DNA of 64,000 nt from Puccinellia tenuiflora (lineage: Eukaryota; Streptophyta; Magnoliopsida; Poales; Poaceae). The position numbers were made by a program, and so were the translations under genes. The stretch covers positions 872,965 through 936,964 of the forward strand of contig QRDG01000532.1 in the NCBI GenBank assembly GCA_012064385.1, read 5' to 3'. Positions 23,115-35,128 of the stretch are shown here, one piece after another. Under the pieces are notes generated by a model. That model made no database searches, was not told the origin of the DNA, and saw only the letters and a program-made list of their open reading frames with translations. Position 1 is the stretch's first letter. Every line of letters starts with the position of its first letter.

Positions 23115-24576
23115 ATGGAGCACTCTTCACTTAATATGCTGTTTGGGGGTGACTCTACCACCACACCTGTGGGGGATAAGAGTCCTCTGCTCTCTGAAAT
23201 TGATCCATTTGAAATACCCATGGGAATTATTCATCCTGTTATGAGTAACCGTTATCATTTGCTTTATATTAAAGATCTGTGTGAGCTATTTAAGATTGCA
23301 GGTATGTCAAAGAGGTAATCATGAGGAAATTATTCTCAATATCACTAAAGGATAAAGCTATGAATTGGTATATGCTTCTGGATAATTCCCACTTGATGGA
23401 TTGGAAAGAGCTTATGTCTCTCTTTTATTCTAAATTTTATCCTCTTCATGAAATTCATCAAGATAGAAATTATATTTATAACTTTTGGCCACATGAAGGA
23501 GAAAGCATCGCTCAAGCTTGGGGGAGGTTGAAATCTTTAATGCTTAAATGCCCCAATCATAAGCTTCCTAATGATATAATTGTTAACAATTTTTATGCGA
23601 GGCTGCCTCGCCATGATAAGGATATGCTTGATGCTTCTTCTCATGGATCCTTTACAAACAAAGAAGTTAATGCTAAATGGGATTTAATTGAAAGGATTTA
23701 TCGCAATGCGGAAGATTGGGAGATCGACAAAGGTAAAGAATCAGGTATAAATTATGAGTATGACTGCATTAAATCTTTCATGGAAACTGAACGTTTTAAT
23801 ATGCTTAGTACTAAGTTTGGGCTCGATTCTAAAATTGTTGTTGATCTTTGTAAATCCTTTGCTGACCATATTAATATTCCAAAAGAAAAATGGGATAAGT
23901 ATCATGAACAATTTAAAGATGTTTGTAAAATGGATGTGCTTGCTAGTGATGATGTGCCTGTTCAAACAGTTGAATCTGTTTTACCTGCTGTTTACTTTGA
24001 AAAACCACCCTTTCCTATAAAATTAAAGAGCACTCAATCGTGGCTAGTGTGGTTAATAAAAGTGAAAGGAAAGCTTATGAACGTGATGAAAAACTTGAAA
24101 TTGCCTCTCCAGTAGCTTTGGTTAAAGATCTTGTAACTGTGAACGTCGATGGAAGTTCTATTTATTTTTGTGAAGCTGCTACTAACATTGTTAGACAGGA
24201 TAAAAGTGCAAAAGTTGTTGGTACTCTTGTTGTCTCTGTCAATGCTATTATGGATTATGTGATATGGGTGCAAGTGCAAGTGCTATTCCTTATACACTTT
24301 ATCAAGAAATAATGTGCGAAATTGCGCCATGTGAGCTTGAGGATATTGATTTGGAGATTAAATTGGCTAATAGAGATGTCATCCACCCGGTGGGAATTGT
24401 CAGAGACGTTGAAGTCTTATGTGGTAAGGTAAAATATCCAACTGATTTCCTTGTCTTGGGGTCGGTTAAAGATAAATTTTGTCCTATCATATTTGGTAGA
24501 CCTTTCTTAAATACTTGTAGTGCTATTATAGATTTTAAGAAAGAAGGTCTCTGTTCAATTCGCTGGAGAGCCATAT
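23115..24576 (+). pseudogene. Athila gag-protease, copy A, frameshifted
   Basis: The gag begins at ATG 23115 and contains a Retrotrans_gag-like core (AMNWYMLL, then WKELMSLFYSKFYPLHE, then INNFYARL-type helices). The frame is broken by loss of an A near 23,308, loss of an A near 24,024, and a 13-bp deletion near 24,242 just before the protease active site (CDMGAS at about 24,258). Copy B reads through all three positions. The gag would form the particle and the protease would mature it. Confidence 0.85.
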
Positions 24577-27414
24577 GAATTTAATTTTTCCAAATTTGCT
24601 AGACATCGTTATGATAAAGAATTACCTAATGAGGATCTTATTATTGAAAGAATTGCTTCTATTGCCGTGCCTCCTAATGATCCTTTGCAGCAATATATGG
24701 AGGAGAACGAGAATGATATGTTTATGCAGGAAAGAGAGGAAATTGATGAAGTCCTGGTAGAAGGGCAGGTTCGCGGAGAACACAATAAAAACTGCTAGTG
24801 CACTTGCTTATTCGCAATCCAAAATGCAAGAATAAAAGCGAAAAATAGGGTAGGGGCTGATACTTATTCTTCGAAGGAATCAATCCCCTTAGTTATCCTA
24901 CTTGTGTTAAAATGGAGTATATTCTAAAGCATGATCTACCTGTGGAGTCTCTGGGGACCCAGACACCTCCAAAGGGAGATCATGTTTTTGAATTAAAAGC
25001 TCTCCCAGATACCATCAAATATACATATTTCGATGAGAAGAAAATATATCCTATTATTATAAATTCTACCCTTTCAGTGAAAGAGGAGGAGCGATTATTT
25101 GAGGTCCTTAGGAAACACCGAGCTGCATTGGGATATACTCTAGATGATCTTCAAGGGATTTCTCCATCTATTTGTCAACATACAATTAATCTTGAGCCTG
25201 ATGCGAAGCCCGTTGTTGATCATCAACGAAGATTGAATCCAAAGATGAAGGATGTGGTAAGAAATGAGATAGTCAAGCTTCTCGATGCAGGTATAATCTA
25301 TCCTATTGCTGATAGTAGATGGGTTAGTCCTGTTCATTGTGTTCCCAAAAAGGGAGGTATGACTGTTGTTGCTAATGATAACAATGAACTCATTCCTCAA
25401 AGAACAGTTGTAGGGTATAGAATGTGCATTGATTATAGGAAACTTATAAGGCTACTCGAAAAGATCATTATCCTTTGCCCTTTTATTGATCAAATGCTTG
25501 AAAGACTGTCTAAGAATTCTCACTTTTCTTTTCTTGATGGTTATTCTGGTTTCTCTCAAATTGCTGTTAAATTTGAAGATCAAGAAAAAACTACTTTTAC
25601 TTGTCCTTATGGAACTTATGCCTATAAAAGTATGCCTTTTGGTTTGTGTAATGCACCTGCTACTTTTCAAAGATGCATGTCTGCTATTTTTCATGGTTTT
25701 TGTGAGGAAATTGTGGAAGTCTTCATGGACGATTTCTCCGTCTATGGAACTTCTTTCGACAATTGCCTCTATAATCTTAACAAAGTTTTGCAGAGATGTG
25801 AGGAGACCAATCTTGTTCTCAATTGGGAGAAGTGTCATTTCATGGTAAATGAAGGCATAGTGATTGGACATACAATTTCTGAAAGGGGGATTGAAGTTGA
25901 TAAAGCCAAAATTGAAGCAATTGAGAAGATGCCCTATCCAAGAGACATCAAAGGTATTCGTAGTTTCCTCGGTCATGCTGGTTTTATAGGAGGTTTATTA
26001 AAGATTTTTCTAAGACATCGCGGCCTCTCACCAATCTTATTCAAAAAGATGTTCCATATGTTCTTGATGAAGATTGTAAGGAAGCCTTCGAGGTACTAAA
26101 ATGGGCTTTAATCACCGCTCCTATAGTTCAACCGCCTGATTGGAATTTACCCTTTGAAATTATGTGTGATGCTAGTGATTATGCTGTAGGGGTTGTCCTT
26201 GGCCAAAGAATTCATAAGAAGTTGAATGTAATTCATTATGCTAGTAAAACTTTGGATAGTGCACAGAAAAATTATGCAACCACTAAAAAGGAAATTTTAG
26301 CGGTCATTTTTGCTTGTGATAAATTTAGACAATATATTGTGGACTCTAAAGTAACTATTCATACCGACCATGCTGCAATTAAGTACCTTATGGAGAAGAA
26401 AGATGCTAAGCCTATACTTATTAGATGGGTGCTTTTGCTGCAAGAGTTTGATTTGCATATTGTTGATAGAAAAGGTGTAGAAAATCATGTAGCTGATAAT
26501 TTGTCTAGAATGGAAAATATTCCTCATGATCCCATCCCTGTAAATGATAGTTTCCCTGACGAACAACTTGCCGTCGTTAAGGTAACTTCTCATGATGCTC
26601 CTTGGTATGCTGATTATGCTAATTTTATTGTCTCGAAATTTTTGCCTCCAAGTTTTACTTATCAACAGAAAAAGAAATTCTTCTATGACTTGAGGCATTA
26701 CTTTTGGGATGACCCACATTTATAGACGGAGGGAGCTGATGGAATCTTGAGGAGATGTATTCCTGAGCATGAACAGGAGGAGGTATTGAGGAAGTGACAC
26801 AATAGTGATTATGGAGGACATCACGCAGGTGAAAGGACTGCACATAAGGTTCTTCAATCAGGTTTTTATTGGCCTACTTTATTTAAGGATGCTAAAAAGT
26901 TTGTTTAATCTTGTGATGAGTGTCAAAGGGTTGGTAACATTAGTAGATGTAGTGAAATGCCTATGAATTATTCTCTTGTTATTGAACCTTTTGATTGTTA
27001 GGGGTTTGACTTTATGGGTCCTTTTCCCACTTCTCATGGTAATACTCATATTCTTGTTGCTGTAGATTATGTTACTAAGTGGGTGGAAGCTATACCAACT
27101 AAAAGTGCTGATCATAAGACCTCCCTAAAAATGCTGAAAGAAGTTATTTTCCTAGGTTTGGTGTTCCTAGATATCTTATGACTGATGGAGGATCTCATTT
27201 TATTCATGGAGCTTTTAGAAAGGTTTTAGCCAAGTACGATGTTAATCACAGAGTCTCCTCTCCGTATCATCCTCAAACTAGTGGGCAAGTTGAATTAACT
27301 AATAGAAAATTAAACTGATCTTGCAAAAGACCGTTAACAAATCTAGGAAGAATTGGTCTAAAAACTTAATGATGCTTTAATGATGCTTTATGGGCCTATA
27401 GAACTGCTTATAAA
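24577..27414 (+). pseudogene. Athila pol remnant: reverse transcriptase, RNase H, integrase
   Basis: The reverse transcriptase lies in 24,912-26,099, with the active-site FMDD at 25722-25733 and a typical CIDYRKL/PFGLCNAPATFQ framework. A shortened T run near 25,985 shifts the frame. RNase H follows at 26,162-26,725 (CDASDYAVG at its start). The integrase zinc-binding and core parts at 26,726-27,414 (HNSDYGGHHAG, then DECQRVGN, then VDYVTKWVEAIP) contain several stop codons and a frameshift. The region just upstream (24,577-24,911) is also interrupted by stops. Nothing here can be made as a full protein. Confidence 0.87.
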
Positions 27415-29335
27415 TACCATGCATAGGTAGATATGGTGGACTCAGTGGGCAACGCAGTTTGGCTCTGGGGATTGGATGCACGAGTGAACCATACACTCAG
27501 TACAAATTTTAGGCTAAGCAAAAATGTATTTGAAGCAAACATCTAACCATAACCGGTAACAGAACAACATAAGACATCTACCGGTAATAACCATAAAAAC
27601 TCTACACCGTCTCCCTTGTTGACCAAACAATTCTTTTGATGAAAAGATTAGCACTATGAATTAACAACTGTGAAAAACCACACAATTTCAAGCTTTCAAC
27701 CATATTTCTTTACTAATCAATTCCACCCAAATAACCAGCAATTTAAGCATTCAACTTAACATCTCAAAACAATTGATAAGTATCAAGTATCCACACCATG
27801 ATCTACAAAACTATGCAGGCTTTTCATTTTATTCTATCATCACACAAATAGCATTTTGTCGCATTGACAATTCAAACAATTTTTCAACAACAGCTCTCCA
27901 AATATAAGTGAAGAAAAAGAGAGTTTAACTTAACAACTAGTATATCTAAACAAGATAAAAGGTAAAAGAGAGAGCTTACTAGAAAATAGACAGTAGCTAA
28001 GAATACTCAAAAAGATATAAGTGAAGCAAAGGAGTATTCAAACGAAAACGCGGAGCGTGTCTCTCTCCCACACAAATAAAGCTAGGATCCAACAATGATA
28101 TGACCAGCAAACAAACAAACAAAACTAAAAGTAAAAAGACGCTCCAAGCATAGCATATAATATGTAAAGTGATAAAAACGAAGTTCAACGAAGACGACTT
28201 TATAACAGTCGATGAAGATGAGGGGATGCCCAAGGCATCCCCAAGTTTTGACTCTTGATAGTTCTTGATATTAAGAGGGGGTGATATGGAGGCATCCCCA
28301 AGCTTGAGCTCTGATCCATCCTCAAATTTTCTTCATATTACTCTCCTTTGTAACTTAAAAACTCGCTTCACACAAAACTTATCATAATTTGATTAGAGTG
28401 TTAGTGCTTATAAATTAAAATGCACATGTGTTCAACTCATGACAAATCGCAAACCAACTTTATTTAATATTAGATACTGTTCACTAAGCCTCAATGTGGC
28501 ACTCCACCCCTAGAGTATCACATATGACGATGGTAAAGAGACAAATGCAAAATAAAAGCAGAATCTGTCAAAATCTGAACAGTCTGCAAAGATCGAATTT
28601 TTCAAGACACTTATGCAGCTCAAATTAAAAAACTTAAAACTAACTAAAGATAGATAAAAGCATCAGTCTTGCTGTCAAAAATTATCAGAAACATATAAAA
28701 TACTGGCGATTTTAGGATTTTCGTGCAACAGGCGCACAGAATCTGTTTTTGGACAGCAACACAATACTTCGCACTTTCAATTCATTAGAGGCTAAACTTG
28801 GCACAAAAAACCAAAATAAAAAGATACAATGAAGTTTCTACAGAGCTAATAACTTCATGACTCAAAAAAAACAAAAATCAAACTGAAAGTAAAAGGTGGA
28901 TTGCCTCCCAACAAGCGCTTTTCTTTAACGCCTTTTAGCTAGGCGCAATAATTTCAATGATGTTCACATAAGAATAAGTGTTGAAACGCACAAGAGAGCA
29001 TCATGAAGCAAATATCAAAAACATTTAAGTCTAACCATCTTCCTATGCATAAGCATTTTGTAAGAAAATAAATCAATGAAGCATAAAGCATAAAGCATAG
29101 GAAGACAAAGCAAGTGCAACTTCAAAACTTGCAACAAAAAGAGAGGTGTCTTAGTAACATGAGAACTCCAACAACCATATTTTCCTCTCTCATAATAATT
29201 TTCAGTAACATCATGAACAAACTCAACAATATATCTATCACTTAAAACAGGCTTTTCATGATCTACAAGCACATAATTTCGGTCCATCTTAAAAATAGTG
29301 GGATCAAACCCACTTTCAATATAATTATAATGTTG
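27415..29335 (-). mobile_element. Inverted Athila 3' internal segment
   Basis: On the minus strand this AT-rich block holds the type of sequence that normally follows integrase in grass Athila elements. A short frame at about 29,015-29,330 includes FKMDRNYVLVDHEKPVLSD and YERGKYGC. Next comes the non-coding word cgcttgttgggaggcaa (about 28,900-28,918, minus sense), and then an ICVGERHAPRFRLNTPLLH segment near 28,030-28,100. It abuts the plus-strand integrase remnant at 27,414 head-on. It may be an inversion of the same element or a second element. Recognition is from memory of the family and not from a search. Confidence 0.65.
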
Positions 29336-31110
29336 GGAAATAGTGGGCTGCCCTGGTAGGTAGCTACGCACCACCGATCCACCGTCCGATCCGCTATAGA
29401 GAGCACACCGAAGGCATCTTTGTAACATCAACAGCGAACGGACCGAGACGGCGCCGTCACAACGAGAGCACGAACTTGCCGTGAAGCAACAACACCCATG
29501 GAGGCATGCGTGCGTCTCGGTCCCACCATGCAATGTTGCAGCCGGATCCGTTCGGGATTTCGCTCATGCCGGCAGAGAGAAATTTCTAACGGTGCCGACC
29601 GAAGAGAAGGATTCACACTCCCCCGGCCTCCCATTTGAAAAACAACAACACGCTAATTTGAACAGCTTCACAAAGGTCATGCGCCATATCTACAACTTTT
29701 GACTCTTCCACACCAATTGCCGTCATCTACCTTGCTTCGTCGACGCCGTAGTCCAGTAATTAAGTTGGAACTTTGCGTCCTTACCAATCCCGGCTCGTAC
29801 AGATCCACTACGGCGGCCATGAGCAGCGCGGAGGGTTCGTGACTCTCTCCACACCAAGAGCCGTCCTTTAACTGGGTTCGCCGGCGTCCGCATCACCTGC
29901 ACCTGCGTGCCACCACGGTGTGGCCGGGCCGGAACTGGAAAGGACGGCGCGATAGGAAGGTCGGGGGCGGCGGGCATGGTGTTCGCGTCGTAGGTGGGCG
30001 AGGGAGGCCAGGTAGCAGGAGGCGGGCTCGCCGACGGTGGAGGGATTTTGTTGTTTATTTTCCTTTTTATCTGTGTGTTTCCTGTTTGTATGATCGTCCA
30101 TGTGGTGATAAATGTTTGTTTAACCATTTTGATTTTCGATTTGCTCGGAGGAGCCGAGCAAGTGATGCAGGTCGTCGCTCGGGGGCCGTAGAGGATTTGG
30201 GGAGGAAGCGTGACGGTGACCTCGGGGCAGTGCGCGTCGAGCAGCTCGCCAGGGAGCACCACGATTTGTGCCGCCACATCAACACCGGCGTCCTCGCCAT
30301 GCGTCCTGCCGCGGCGTACTCCTAATCCAAAGCGGAGGTGCGTCCTAGCCCCGCCGGCTCCGGGCTACATCGACCTGCTCCTCGGCGGCCGCAGCCCAGA
30401 GCACAGACGGACTCGTGGCCTCTCCTCGTCGTGCTCCTGCGCGCCACACGGAGCAGGCAACCACCCCGTCCATGAGCTTCTCTTGATCTTCTGACGGACA
30501 GGCCAAATGCTTGCGTGTAGCAGGGTGTTTGCACTTTGCAGTTCATCGGTCAGATTCCCTGAAGTTCTTCAATGTTTAAAGACACGGCCAACTAATGTAA
30601 TGCACTGTTGTACTCCACGATAAAAAAGACACGGCCCGCAAATGCCATGCATGGCCACCGCGCCACAAGCTAGGACCACAATTTTTTTCATCATTCAGAC
30701 TTCCAATCAAAGTGCCAGTTTCATTTGATTCATTTCTGGCTATGTAAGACTTTTTAAATATAACTGAATATGCCTCGCCACATTATTTATTTTCTCCCAT
30801 TATAGGAGTTTGCAGACATCAAAGACAAATCTAGCTATCCTACTAAGCAGCAAAGCTACAAACTAGTCATACCCTAGACGCCACATACATGAAAAAAGAA
30901 GAACAACTGTCAGGTAGCGAATCAAAATCAGCTCGGACCGAATCTGCTGAAGCACAGACAAGCCTTCTTCATTTGCTAACACTACACCGGCCCTCCCGGC
31001 GTTGCGCGCGTGCTGGTCCCCACCTAGCGGTGCCCAGAAACGATCGACACTTCTGCATTTTTCAGTGATTACGCGAAAACAACATTGGTCAGTTTACACA
31101 GTAGGGTCAA
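29336..31110. other. Unidentified, partly GC-rich sequence
   Basis: Several overlapping open frames exist on both strands between 29,700 and 30,550, where GC content is high. One minus-strand reading (30,277 to about 30,130; LPGELLDAHCPEVTVTLPPQ) has gene-like composition and ends near an AT-rich stretch that could be an intron, but I do not recognise the protein. The rest (30,550-31,110) shows nothing. It could be a captured or decayed gene fragment. Confidence 0.35.
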
Positions 31111-33166
31111 AGAGCAACTCCAGCCGCCCCCCAAAGAGGCCCCCAGGACCGCTTTTTGGACGCCGGCGGGCGATTTTCCTCCCAGTCGCGCGCCCCAGGA
31201 CCCCCCAAGGCCTCGTTTTTCGCCGGATTTGGGCCAAATTTTATCCGGCGTCCCAGGCCGAACCCAGCGCGCCGGATTCGACCTGGGGGCGCCGGCAAAA
31301 GATAAAAAACGCGCGGGACACCCCTATCGGCGAGAGAACCACCTTTTCCACCAACAGATTCGGCATTTCCTCCGCTCCTTCTCCCCGTCGCTGGCACCGA
31401 CTCCTCCCTTCCGCTGCGAACTCACCACGAAAACCACCGCCAACCACCGCGACGACCCGCCTCTGCCGTATCCCCTCCCCGCCCCATCCGCCTCCACCCG
31501 AGAATCGTCGTCGCGATCAAGCTTCGCGCACATCCGCCTCCACCCTGTCCGCGAGGTGTTCGACGCTTTGCCTCGATGGACTCCGACGATGAGGAGATGC
31601 TCGCCGCTCTGCTGGACGAGGAAGCCGACTTTGCCGCCTGTCTGGCTGGCTTGTACGACGCCAAGGCGCAGCCGAAGCGCGGTGGTTCGGCACCAGGTCG
31701 GCGCAAGAGCAAGACACGCCAGCGTGCCGAGGGGTATTGCATCCTGTACGGCGATTACTTCGCCGACGATCCAGTACACGGCGAGAAGACATTTCGGCGC
31801 CATTTCAGGATGAACCGGAACCTTTTCCTCAGGATTGTGCATGGCGTCCGAGAGTTCGACAGGTACTTCGTTTGCAAGAAGGATTGCACCGGCACGGTTG
31901 GTTTTTCCTCGCTCCAGAAGTGCACGGTCGCATTGAGACTGCTTGCATATGGAGCTCCAGCTGATTCGCAGGATGATGACTATCTGCGCATGGCCGAATC
32001 CACCATCCTTGAGTGCTTCTACAGGTTCTGCAGAGCCGTAATTGACGCATTTGGACCTGAATATTTGCGATCACCCACTGCTGAAGACACTGCTCGGATC
32101 CTAGCCGAGAATGAAGCAAGAGGATTTCCTGGGATGCTAGGAAGCATCGACTACATGCACTGGAAATGGAAGAACTGTCCATTTGCTTGGCAGGGGATGT
32201 ACAAAGGGCACAAAGGTGGTTGCAGTGTCGTACTTGAGGAAGTGGCTTCGTATGATACCTGGATTTGGCATTCCTTCTTTGGAATGCCAGGATCAAACAA
32301 CGACATCAACGTCCTATAGTGCTCGCCTGTCTTCTCCAAACTTGTTGAAGGTATTGCTCCCCCGGTGAACTTCGAGATCAACGGGCACCATTACAACAAG
32401 GGATACTACCTGGCAGATGGTATCTATCCAAAATGGTCAACATTTATGAAGACCATCTCAAACCTTGTGCCGAAGATGGCTAAAGCTTGGTTTGCCTAGT
32501 GCCAGGAGGCTTGCGGGAAGGATGTCGAGCGGGCATTTGGTGGGCTCCAAGCTCGATTTGTTGTTGTCCGGTATCCCGCTATGTCCTGGTCGAAAGATCA
32601 GATGTGGGAGGTGATGACTTGTTGTGTGATCTTGCACAACAAGATCATTGAGAGCGAGCGGAAGTATCCAGTGGATGAGAAGGAGAAAAAGATGCCATAC
32701 TTCAGACAGGGTCCTCTCGTGGGCGAGGATCCAGAGGAGAGCGAGCGTCTGACTGTACCAAAATCATGGACTGCCTACCTTGCAAAGCGTCAGGAGATCC
32801 GAGACGCAGTAGTTTATGAGCAATTGCAGCAAGATCTGGTGGAGCACCTGTGGAGGCGTAAAGGCGAGGTCTAGGTTTATGTAATTTGAATTTAAAAACT
32901 TGTTTTAAATTTTATGATTTGTTAAACAATTTGTAATAATTTTTCTATCGAATTATTTGATACAAATGATAAATTTGCTTTAAAAATAATGAATTTACTA
33001 TTAAAATGGGGTTATATGATTATTTTCGCCGGAAAACGCCGGGTTGGGGGCGACACGGCTGGGAATCGGCCCGCCCCCAGGCCGATTTTTTCCGCCGGTG
33101 CCCGCCCAGCTCGCCCAAAAAAACGCCGGAAATCGGCCTGGGGGGGCCAACGGCTGGAGTTGCTCT
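31111..33166 (+). mobile_element. PIF/Harbinger DNA transposon
   Basis: Exact 16-bp terminal inverted repeats (agagcaactccagccg) lie at 31111-31126 and 33151-33166. GC-rich subterminal sequences on both sides are also inverted relatives of each other (ggcgggcgattttcc and its counterpart). The interior encodes a PIF-type transposase. The Myb-like second protein of autonomous elements is not present. A clean 3-bp target duplication is not visible (TCA on the left, TGA or ATG on the right). Confidence 0.88.
31576..32874 (+). pseudogene. PIF/Harbinger transposase with two amber stops
   Basis: The reading frame is 433 codons from ATG 31576 to TAG 32872-32874. It is broken only by TAG at 32317-32319 (codon 248) and TAG at 32497-32499 (codon 308). 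The DDE catalytic set of the DDE_Tnp_4 family is visible: D192 (GSIDYMHWKWKNCP), D243 (PGSNNDINVL) and E318 (KDVERAFG). The first stop most likely replaces the Gln that usually follows NDINVL in relatives, a C-to-T change. The frame is otherwise fully preserved, which suggests recent inactivation. The enzyme would cut and paste elements with matching termini. Confidence 0.88.
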
Positions 33167-34488
33167 ATGAACTAGACGAACACAGTGGCTAGCCACAGCC
33201 ACTGACGGCTCGGGCCCGTGGCCACGCTGGCGTCCACGTGGGCAAGGCGGCCCACGGTCAGGTTGACCAAGCGAGGCAACGACCGGCGCGGCGCGCGCGC
33301 ACGGTGATCACCGGCGGCGTCGAGCACGCGCGCGTCGGAGGAGGGCGTCCGGGGAAGGCTACGGGGTGCATCCGACACGCCTTGATACGGCAAGCACTAA
33401 GCGGGCGGCGCAACGACCTTTTGGTCGCCGGAGCGACGGGTACGTCGGCGACAGGCGGCGGCCGATGGTGAGCTAATGCGACGGCGCAGATCGAGGGAGG
33501 TAGGAGGCTAACGGGGATGTCCCGGGGAACCAGCAGCTTACCCTGGATGCGTGTGCGTGCTCGGCGGTGAAGGAGGAGGCCGGTGGAAATGGCAATCATG
33601 CTCGGCAGCCGGCGGACGGAGAGGAAGAAGACGGGGAAATGTCGGCGGTTCCAGGCTCCGTTGCTCGATCCCGTGGCCGAGGAGGTAGAGGACGACGAGG
33701 CGGAGATGATGGCATGCTTCGATCTGCTTCGGGAGGCCTGAGTCGACGGCGGTGGGCGGCGGCGACCTCGGCTAGGTCGCGGCCGTGGTGGCTAGGGTTA
33801 GGGTTTCGCTGGGGGGAAAGAAAGTGAGGGAGAGAGGAGAGCAGCGCGGTGGGATGCTTCTTATTCTCCAGGGGGGGCGGCGTGAGGAGGAGCAGAGGAG
33901 GCCACGGCGGCAGCTCGGCCATGGCGCCAGTGCCTTCACGGTGGCGCCAGGACGAAGGAGAGAGGAGGGAGGGGCTGATAGGGGTGGCCCACTGTCAGGG
34001 TTTTAAGTTTTTCCCTTTTCCATTTAAAAACCAGTAGGTGTTTAGGCAATTAATTAAGGCCCTTAAACATTTTTAAAAATTCTGGAAAAATTCAAAGAGC
34101 CAATATATTATATTTGGAAGCTGTCATAAAAATTTCAGCCCATTTGTAAAACATTTCATGTGTTAATTATTTTAGAATTGCTCCCTTGCATTTTGGGCTT
34201 TATTTAATTATTGGAATTGGCAATTGCTTTAATTTTTGCAACAAACATATTTGAATTTATTAGAACTTCCTGGACAAATTGGAAATTACAGAATAATTTG
34301 GTTTCACCAATTTGAGCAAGTGCATTGAGGGTGGACATTTTAGGGATTGGATTTGTTTCCTTTTAAATGCTTTCCAATCTTGCTTTATTTTGAATTAGCA
34401 ATTTAAATGGATGCCATGATGCAATGTTTGCAAAGCAAAAAGTGAAAATTTGGCCCATATTTTAGGGTACCAAACTGGGGCTGTTACA
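33167..34488 (-). mobile_element. Probable LTR fragment, minus orientation
   Basis: Read on the minus strand, the segment starts tgtaacagccccag at 34488, like the 5' end of many grass LTRs. It is AT-rich for about 480 bases and then strongly GC-rich, with gene-leader-like composition down to the Harbinger end. No matching second LTR, primer site or coding domain was found, so the assignment is tentative. The GC-rich part could instead be genic DNA. Confidence 0.4.
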
Positions 34489-35098
34489 GAGAGAGACTAC
34501 CAACTAGCTACTGCCATGGACCCGTAGTCCAAGGTGAGACTACTCACAAATCATCCCGGAGGAAGGCATGGCGATGAAGAGCCGTCTGGGATCGATCTCC
34601 CCTCCGGCAGAGTGCCGAGATCAGCTTCAGATTGGACCCCGAACTAGGGTTTTCGGTGACGGCGTGTCGGGGTCGAGTTTCTGGAAAATAATGGCCGCCT
34701 CGACATTTTTAGGTCAGATGTGATTTCATAGGCGTCGGAGGGCCGCAAGGTGAGGGTCCCAGGAGCAGGGGCGGGCCCCACCCGTGGGTCACCCCTAGGC
34801 CACGGCAGGGGGCCGCCTCTTCCCTGTGGGCCTCCCCTCCGGCTCTCCTTCGGACAAGTACTTCGTCGTGGCAAATAAAAAATCCTCAAAAATTTACAGC
34901 GCGTTCCGAGAATATTTACAGAAGTAAATTTCTGAAACAAAAAGACAGCAAAACAGGGAACTGGCACTGGGCATCTTGTCAATAGGTTAGTCCGACAAAA
35001 TGCATAAACAATGATATAAATGACAGTAAAAACATGTGACAATATCACAAAACTAGCATGGATCACTCAAAAATTATAGATACGTTTGAGATGTATCA
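34489..35098 (-). mobile_element. Athila-type LTR fragment, minus orientation
   Basis: The minus strand begins at 35098 with tgatacatctcaaacgtatc, a very common start of Pooideae Athila-type LTRs, and continues with the expected AT-rich then GC-rich LTR sequence. It is cut short at about 34,489 by the neighbouring LTR fragment. It may belong with the inverted Athila segment at 27,415-29,335, since both share the minus orientation. Confidence 0.65.
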
Positions 35099-35128
35099 AG
35101 CTTACAAACCAAATGTATCTCAAATAAC

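Larger units (their letters stand above)
1..24860 (+). repeat. Copy A of a large direct duplication
   Basis: This block is collinear and almost identical with 38,379-60,378. Both copies carry, in the same order, the hAT miniature element, helicase pseudogene, LINE end, CACTA end, LTR end, Gypsy-like LTR with nested Copia, 103-bp minisatellite, CACTA-like end and Athila element. The left edge lies outside the window. Identity stops at 24,860 only because copy B is interrupted there by a retrotransposon insertion. Compared with copy B, this copy keeps the full Copia element but has lost 2,558 bp at 5,782/5,784. A tandem duplication or two allelic haplotypes assembled in series would both explain the pattern. 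Confidence 0.93.
20772..27414 (+). mobile_element. Athila-type Gypsy retrotransposon, copy A (3' truncated)
   Basis: A 2,229-bp LTR is followed by a tRNA-Asp-type primer-binding site, then gag, protease, reverse transcriptase, RNase H and integrase remnants in the order typical of Gypsy. Homology breaks after the integrase motif region at about 27,414, where an inverted Athila segment begins. No 3' LTR is present. Frameshifts and stops are frequent, so the element is inactive. Confidence 0.88.

Noticed and set aside
29015..29533. A single 172-codon host protein on the minus strand
   Set aside because: Its last ~100 residues match the Athila 3' internal frame while the first part is unrelated GC-rich sequence. 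It is a chance fusion across the segment edge.
34644..35066. 140-codon minus-strand frame
   Set aside because: It lies wholly inside an Athila-type LTR fragment and shows no domain.
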